Shown here: piece after piece, positions 6,873-11,267 of the stretch | Position numbering within the stretch: position 1 is the stretch's first letter | How the letters are laid out: each line of letters opens with the position of its first letter | Source of the DNA: Bacillota bacterium | GTDB lineage: Bacteria; Bacillota_I; Bacilli_A; RF39; UBA660 | DNA length: 11,267 nt | NCBI GenBank assembly: GCA_023391185.1 | Contig: JAEWBI010000021.1 | Coordinates: 1 to 11,267 of the forward strand | Reading direction: 5' to 3' | Program-made: the position numbers and the translations under genes | Notes under the pieces: model-generated | Told to the model about the DNA's origin: nothing | The model's database searches: none | What the model saw: only the letters and a program-made list of their open reading frames with translations

Positions 6873-8492
6873 ATGAAAAAAAGTAATTTTCTAAATGGTG
6901 CTATTATTGCTACTGCAGGCATTATAATATGTAAAATAATAGGACTTGTTTATGTAATACCTTTCTATGCAATGATTGGTACTGCAGGTGGTACACTATA
7001 TAGTTATGCGTATTCTATATATGCTATATTCTTAAGTTTATCAACTAGTGGTGTTCCTGTTGCAATGAGTAAAATAGTAAGTGAATATAACACACTAGGT
7101 GATTATAATACAAAGGAAAGAGCCTTTAAAATTGGTTCAAAATTAATAATTGGCTTAGGTATACTAGGATTTATAGTTTTAACTATATTTGCTCCTACTA
7201 TTGCAACAATATTAAAAGGTGGTGTAGAAGGTGGAGCCTCTATAGAACACATAACTTTAGTTATTAGAGTAGTTGCTTCAGCTTTACTTATAGTACCATT
7301 ATTTAGTGTAACGCGTGGGTATCTACAAGGTCATAAGATGATTGCTACAGCTAGTATATCCAACGTGTTAGAGCAACTAGTGAGAGTGATTTTCTTATTA
7401 GGTGGTAGTTACTTAGTAGTGAAAGTTTTTCACCTATCAACAACACTAGCTGTATGTATAGCTGTTCTTTCAGCTACAATAGGAGCTTTAGTTGGTTATT
7501 CATATGTTAGATTCCGTATTCGTCAAAATAAAAAAGAGTTTAATAAAAATGCTGAACCAACTAAAGAAGAGAAAGCAATTACAAATAAAGATTTATTTAA
7601 GAAGATTTTAATGTATGCTATTCCTTTTGTTATGATAGATTTAATAGATTCAGCTTATGTGGTAGTTGATTCAGTTACTATCGTTAGAACCTTAACTAAG
7701 TTAGGAATGAGTGCAGATAATGCTGAAATAGTACTATCTTCTATTGCAACTTGGGCAACAAAACTAGATATGATTGTAATATCGGTAGCAATAGGTTTTG
7801 TTACGAGTCTAATACCTCATATAACAAGTAGCTTTGTTAAAAAAGATATGGAAAGTGTTAATAATAAATATAAACAGGCTTTAGAGATGTTATTATTAAT
7901 AGTAATACCACTTACTTTTGGACTTGCCTTTTTGGCTAGTCCAATATGGACAATCTTTTATAGTCATAATGCATTAAGTATAAGTGTATTTACTCTATAT
8001 GCATTTCAAGCACTTACATATTCTTTACACTGGCTGTTAATTAATCTATTACAGTCTCTAAATAAAAGTAAAGTTACATTATTAACATTACTTACTGCTC
8101 TTGGCATAAAGACTGTATTAAATGTACCAGCAATGAAATATTTGCCACTAATAGGAATACCTTCTTATCAGGGATCAACTATAGTAACTTTAATAGTTCA
8201 AGTTGGTATGATAATATTTATACTATTATATTTAAATAAGAAATTTAAACTTAATCTAGATGGTGTTAAAGGTAACTTAGCTAAAATATTATTTAGTGGT
8301 TTAGCAATGGTAGGGGTTCTATTTGCGCTTACTAATTTTATAGATATAAATACTACAACAAAATTATCTTCATTACTAGTTGTAGTTATATATGCTGCAG
8401 TTGGTGGAATAATTTATCTAGGACTTACATATAAATTTGGGCTTTTAGACAAATTTATTAAAATTTTAAAGAGTAAAAGACAAGAAAAATGA
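6873..8492 (+). CDS. SpoVB/YtgP (MurJ)-type lipid-linked oligosaccharide flippase
   Basis: A 539-residue, very hydrophobic protein of the MOP exporter superfamily, near the size of B. subtilis YtgP/MurJ. Members move undecaprenyl-linked precursors such as lipid II across the membrane. Visible marks: an N-terminal helix with GAIIATAGIIICKIIGLVYV, the PVAMSKIVSEY block, and the SpoVB/YtgP signature TRGYLQG (147-153) followed by EQLVRV (167-172). A charged cytoplasmic loop lies around residues 215-245, then a second bundle with IDSAYVVVDSVT and further helices to the Lys-rich C terminus. ATG 6873 starts one base after the Fem gene's stop and uses GAAAGG (6859-6864) inside that gene's end. The pairing with a lipid II-modifying enzyme supports a peptidoglycan-precursor substrate. 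SpoVB (spore cortex) and YtgP (growth) cannot be told apart here. Confidence 0.87.
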   Translation: MKKSNFLNGAIIATAGIIICKIIGLVYVIPFYAMIGTAGGTLYSYAYSIYAIFLSLSTSGVPVAMSKIVSEYNTLGDYNTKERAFKIGSKLIIGLGILGFIVLTIFAPTIATILKGGVEGGASIEHITLVIRVVASALLIVPLFSVTRGYLQGHKMIATASISNVLEQLVRVIFLLGGSYLVVKVFHLSTTLAVCIAVLSATIGALVGYSYVRFRIRQNKKEFNKNAEPTKEEKAITNKDLFKKILMYAIPFVMIDLIDSAYVVVDSVTIVRTLTKLGMSADNAEIVLSSIATWATKLDMIVISVAIGFVTSLIPHITSSFVKKDMESVNNKYKQALEMLLLIVIPLTFGLAFLASPIWTIFYSHNALSISVFTLYAFQALTYSLHWLLINLLQSLNKSKVTLLTLLTALGIKTVLNVPAMKYLPLIGIPSYQGSTIVTLIVQVGMIIFILLYLNKKFKLNLDGVKGNLAKILFSGLAMVGVLFALTNFIDINTTTKLSSLLVVVIYAAVGGIIYLGLTYKFGLLDKFIKILKSKRQEK

Positions 8493-8497
8493 TGTTT

Positions 8498-8530
8498 ACA
8501 AGGTAATGTTAATTATCTTGTTTTTCTTTT
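8498..8530 (+). terminator. Intrinsic terminator after the flippase gene
   Basis: A 10-bp stem (8498-8507 with 8512-8521, one G-T pair) closes loop GTTA and leads into TTTTTCTTTT (8521-8530). It ends the Fem-flippase unit. Confidence 0.8.
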
Positions 8531-8537
8531 ATAGACA

Positions 8538-8570
8538 TTGACTTATAACTATAAAACATTTAAAATGTTT
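8538..8570 (+). promoter_or_regulatory. asnB promoter with palindrome over the -10
   Basis: The -35 TTGACT (8538-8543) and -10 TAAAAT (8561-8566) are 17 bases apart. An inverted repeat, AAACATTT (8554-8561) and AAATGTTT (8563-8570), covers the -10 box and could be a repressor site. The regulator is not identifiable. Confidence 0.6.
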
Positions 8571-8601
8571 AGTATGTAGAAAATGTGACAGGAGGAAATT
8601 T

Positions 8602-10440
8602 ATGTGTGGATTATGTGGTTTTATTAATAAATCAAAAAATAAAGAAAAAGAAACTATAATTAAAGAAATGGCAAGTAAAATATTACACCGAGGACCTAAT
8701 AGTGAGGGATTATATGTTGATGATGATATAGCCATTGCTTTTAGACGTCTTAGTATTATTGATCTTGCAGGTGGTAGTCAACCAATTTATAATGAGGATA
8801 AGAGTAAGCTAATTTTCTTTAATGGAGAAATATATAACTATCAAGATTTAAGAAAAGAATTAGAAAAGAAGAAACATAAGTTTACTACTAACACAGATAC
8901 TGAAGTAATCTTACACGGTTTTGAAGAGTATGGTGAAGACATAGTTGATCATTTAAGAGGAATGTTTGCTTTTGTTATTTGGGATACTAAAACAAAAGAG
9001 ATGTTTGGTGCTAGAGATAATTTTGGTATAAAACCTTTTTACTACTATCATACAAAGGATCTTTTTATGTGGGGATCAGAAATAAAAACTTTTTTAGCAA
9101 ATCCTTATTTTAAAAAACAACTTAATGAAGAAGCATTAAGACCATATTTAACATTTCAGTTTTCATCAATGGAAGAAACCTTTTTTAAAGGTGTAAAAAA
9201 GTTAGCCCCTGGACACTGCTTTACTTATAAAAATGGCAAAATGAATATTAGAGAATTCTGGGATGTTCATTTTAATGCTGATAATACCAAATCAATGGAA
9301 GATTTTATTCCTGAAATAAATAAAATAATGGAAGATTCAGTTGAACATCACAAAATAAGTGATGTTAAGGTAGGATCATTTTTATCAGGTGGTGTTGACT
9401 CTAGTTATCTTGCAGCCAAATTAATGCCTAATAATACTTTTTCAGTAGGATTTGCAAGAGAACACTTTAGTGAAATTGACCAAGCTAGGGATTTATCAAA
9501 AATACTTGATATAGAAAATATTAATAAAGTAGTAACTCCTGATGAGTTTTTTGATAAGTTACCTGATATTATGTATCATTCAGATGAACCGCATGCTAAT
9601 TTATCAGCAGTTCCACTATATTTCTTATCTGAAATAACTAGACCATATGTAACAGTAGTTCTTTCGGGTGAGGGAGCAGATGAAGTATTTGGAGGAAATG
9701 ATACATACAGTATTACTGATAAAGATAGGAAATATCGTAAATTACCAAAATGGATAAGACATGCAGTCGGAAAATGGGCATTTAACAAAGAATGGTTCCA
9801 TGGTCGTAAATTTTTAGTTAAGAATGGACTAAAACCAGAAGAGTATTATGCTGGAAATGCTTTCATTTTTAATGAAAATGAAAAAAAGAAAGTATTAAAA
9901 GAAAAGTATTTAAAAGGTAAAATGTGGTATGAAATAACAGATCCTATATATGAAAAAGTAAAGGATAAAGATGATATAACAAAGATGAAGTATCTTGATA
10001 TTCATTTATGGCTTCCAGAAGATTTACTTCTTAAAGCAGACAAAATGACAATGGCTCATTCTATTGAACTTAGAGTGCCATTTCTTGATAAAGAAGTAAT
10101 GAAACTTGCTGAAACAATACCAGTAGAATATGAAATAAAAAATAACACAACAAAGTATATATTTAGACAAGCATCTAATGAAGTTTTACCAAAAGAATGG
10201 GCAAATCGTCCAAAATGGGGATTCCCAGTGCCTTTTCATTATTGGATAAGAGAAGAAAAATATTATAATAAGATAAAGAAAATCTTTGAAATGGATTTTG
10301 TTAATGAATTTTTTAGACAAGATTTTTTAATCAAAATGTTGGATGATCATAAGAATGAAAAAAAACAAAATGGTCGTAAAATATATGTTATATATACTTT
10401 CCTTTTATGGTATAAAGTTTATTTTATAGATCAAAAATAA
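8602..10440 (+). CDS. asnB: Asparagine synthetase (glutamine-hydrolysing), AsnB type
   Basis: The cytoplasmic enzyme makes Asn from Asp, Gln and ATP. The 612 residues fit the family. Cys2 in MCGLCGF is the class II amidotransferase nucleophile, exposed when Met1 is removed. Glutamine-site residues are in place: Arg49 (RRLSIIDL), Asn74-Gly75-Glu76 (FNGEIYNY) and Asp99 (NTDTEV). The synthetase half has the PP-loop SGGVDSS (262-268), SGEGADEVFGG from 355, and MTMAHSIELRVPFLD near residue 485. The start is firm: AGGAGG (8590-8595) lies six bases ahead of ATG 8602, and any other start would lose Cys2. It is a single-gene unit with its own promoter and terminator. Some AsnB-like proteins in Gram-positives amidate the diaminopimelate of peptidoglycan rather than aspartate; the envelope neighbours make that worth noting, but plain Asn synthesis is the default. 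Confidence 0.95.
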   Translation: MCGLCGFINKSKNKEKETIIKEMASKILHRGPNSEGLYVDDDIAIAFRRLSIIDLAGGSQPIYNEDKSKLIFFNGEIYNYQDLRKELEKKKHKFTTNTDTEVILHGFEEYGEDIVDHLRGMFAFVIWDTKTKEMFGARDNFGIKPFYYYHTKDLFMWGSEIKTFLANPYFKKQLNEEALRPYLTFQFSSMEETFFKGVKKLAPGHCFTYKNGKMNIREFWDVHFNADNTKSMEDFIPEINKIMEDSVEHHKISDVKVGSFLSGGVDSSYLAAKLMPNNTFSVGFAREHFSEIDQARDLSKILDIENINKVVTPDEFFDKLPDIMYHSDEPHANLSAVPLYFLSEITRPYVTVVLSGEGADEVFGGNDTYSITDKDRKYRKLPKWIRHAVGKWAFNKEWFHGRKFLVKNGLKPEEYYAGNAFIFNENEKKKVLKEKYLKGKMWYEITDPIYEKVKDKDDITKMKYLDIHLWLPEDLLLKADKMTMAHSIELRVPFLDKEVMKLAETIPVEYEIKNNTTKYIFRQASNEVLPKEWANRPKWGFPVPFHYWIREEKYYNKIKKIFEMDFVNEFFRQDFLIKMLDDHKNEKKQNGRKIYVIYTFLLWYKVYFIDQK

Positions 10441-10449
10441 ATTAGTAAG

Positions 10450-10482
10450 AAAACACAATGAGAATTAATCGTTGTGTTTTTT
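10450..10482 (+). terminator. Intrinsic terminator after asnB
   Basis: A 12-bp stem (10450-10461 with 10469-10480, one G-T pair) closes loop GAATTAA and ends in a T run (10477-10482). Its 3' arm also holds the -35 of the next promoter. Confidence 0.85.
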
Positions 10483-10500
10483 ATTTATTGTTGATATAAT
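10472..10500 (+). promoter_or_regulatory. Promoter of the downstream prepilin-like gene
   Basis: An extended -10, TGATATAAT (10492-10500), lies 17 bases after -35 TTGTGT (10472-10477). The -35 sits inside the 3' arm of the asnB terminator. Expected transcription start is near 10507, giving a leader of about 45 bases with ribosome site TAGGAGTG (10533-10540). Confidence 0.6.
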
Positions 10501-10551
10501 TAAGACAAAATATGAGTAGTAAATAATAAAAATAGGAGTGTAAACGTTGTT

Positions 10552-11267
10552 ATGAAAAAAAGAGGTTTTACTTTAATTGAATTATTAGCAGTAATATTAA
10601 TACTAGGGATAGTCGCTTTAATAGCAATACCAGTTGTGAATAATATCGTAAAGGAAAGTAGAAAAGGGGCATTTAAAGAATCAAATAATTCAGTAATAAG
10701 TTCTGTAAGTGATACTTGTAATACGGAAATGATTAAGGGAAATGTAGTGGCTGGAACTTATTATATTGTTAATGGTGAAATTGACGGATTAAATTTAGGG
10801 TTAAATGGAAAACTACCAGATAATGGTTATGTGGTTGTAGATTCCCAGTGTAATGTTGCAATTGCTTCATATAACAGTAGTTATTGTGCAACAAAAGAAC
10901 TTGAAGATGAAAGCGTAACTGTAATGAATTATAATAAAGTAAGTGATGAATGTTCAGTAGATTCTGAGATTGCAACACCAGCAAATGAAACAGTAGAAGA
11001 TACTTGTTTTACTTATAATGACAATGGTGATAATACAGTAACAATAACAGGATATGATTATAATAATGCATCTTGCACAAAGGATTTAGTTATACCAACA
11101 ACAATTGATGGAAAAAAAGTAACTACAATATCTGACTTTGCTTTTGTTAATACTGATAGAATTGTAGTAATATTTCGTGATTCGGCTTCTAATTACTTTA
11201 CTGATGAATTTATAGAAAACTATACGGGATCAAAAGATGATATATTTTATTACGAAGCTTTTGCAAA
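10552..11267 (+). CDS. Prepilin-like protein with BspA-like leucine-rich-repeat motif, 3'-truncated by window edge
   Basis: The frame stays open from ATG 10552 to the window end (238 complete codons). The N terminus MKKRGFTLIELLAVILIL is a textbook class III signal: a five-residue leader, cleavage expected between Gly5 and Phe6, and Glu at mature position 5. A hydrophobic helix runs to about residue 31, then IPVVNNIVKESRK. Cys residues at 56, 100, 112, 134, 152 and 175 suggest disulfides. From about 152, CFTYNDNGDNTVTITGYDYN followed by DLVIPTTIDGKKVTTISDFAF matches the BspA/LRR_5 repeat pattern of surface proteins in gut bacteria. I infer a processed, membrane-anchored or filament-incorporated surface protein with an adhesive or binding C-terminal part. 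ATG 10552 is the only start that keeps the short basic leader; TAGGAGTG is about 11 bases upstream, slightly far. Its N-terminal layout matches the gene at the left window edge. No assembly genes are visible. Confidence 0.85.
   Translation, partial: MKKRGFTLIELLAVILILGIVALIAIPVVNNIVKESRKGAFKESNNSVISSVSDTCNTEMIKGNVVAGTYYIVNGEIDGLNLGLNGKLPDNGYVVVDSQCNVAIASYNSSYCATKELEDESVTVMNYNKVSDECSVDSEIATPANETVEDTCFTYNDNGDNTVTITGYDYNNASCTKDLVIPTTIDGKKVTTISDFAFVNTDRIVVIFRDSASNYFTDEFIENYTGSKDDIFYYEAFA

Noticed and set aside
9576..9788. Reverse-strand open frame within asnB, and similar ones at 6613-6813, 8529-8735 and 10769-10984
   Set aside because: All lie opposite well-supported genes with conserved motifs and lack recognisable protein features or start signals.
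1..11267. Mobile element, phage defence cassette, CRISPR array or tRNA
   Set aside because: No transposase, integrase, nuclease, repeat-spacer pattern, terminal repeats or cloverleaf was seen on either strand.

Overview
The window is AT-rich DNA from a low-GC, spore-forming or formerly spore-forming Firmicute. All complete genes lie on the + strand. Three features point to the group: a single-chain (alpha2-type) glycyl-tRNA synthetase behind a glycine-type T-box, a SpoIIID-like sporulation regulator, and a Fem-family peptidoglycan-bridge transferase beside a SpoVB/YtgP-type flippase. Stops are TAG, TAA and TGA, and Trp is read from TGG, so the code is standard and not that of Mycoplasma. An uncultured gut Bacilli lineage fits, but that placement is inference.

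Layout. Bases 1-881 hold the 3' part of a prepilin-like (type IV pilin fold) gene whose start lies off the window. Seven bases later comes a perfect sigma-A promoter, then a very short T-box leader (about 921-1057) and glycyl-tRNA synthetase (1058-2428) with its own terminator. A SpoIIID-like regulator (2507-2794) follows as a single-gene unit; its terminator stem begins inside its last codons. Next is a large YfhO-type membrane protein (2894-5479), also closed by a terminator. A two-gene unit follows: a FemX/MurM-like aminoacyltransferase (5591-6871) and, one base later, a SpoVB/YtgP(MurJ)-like flippase (6873-8492). Glutamine-hydrolysing asparagine synthetase AsnB (8602-10440) stands alone between terminators. 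The window ends inside a second prepilin-like gene (10552 to beyond 11267) with a complete GFTLIE signal and a BspA-like leucine-rich-repeat motif.

How the genes fit together. Much of the content serves the cell envelope: lipid-linked precursor flipping, addition of bridge amino acids from aminoacyl-tRNA, probable sugar transfer to a surface polymer, and pilin-like surface proteins. Glycyl-tRNA synthetase could feed a Gly-using Fem enzyme, but nothing in the sequence proves glycine is the substrate. Each transcription unit is short and bounded by intrinsic terminators, so this looks like a chromosomal core region and not a mobile island. No transposase, integrase, CRISPR array, tRNA, rRNA or phage gene is visible, and no intergenic gap exceeds about 180 bases.

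No clearly new multi-gene system is present. The most unusual items are the miniature T-box, whose leader has no room for a normal Stem I, and the pair of prepilin-like proteins without any pilus-assembly gene nearby.
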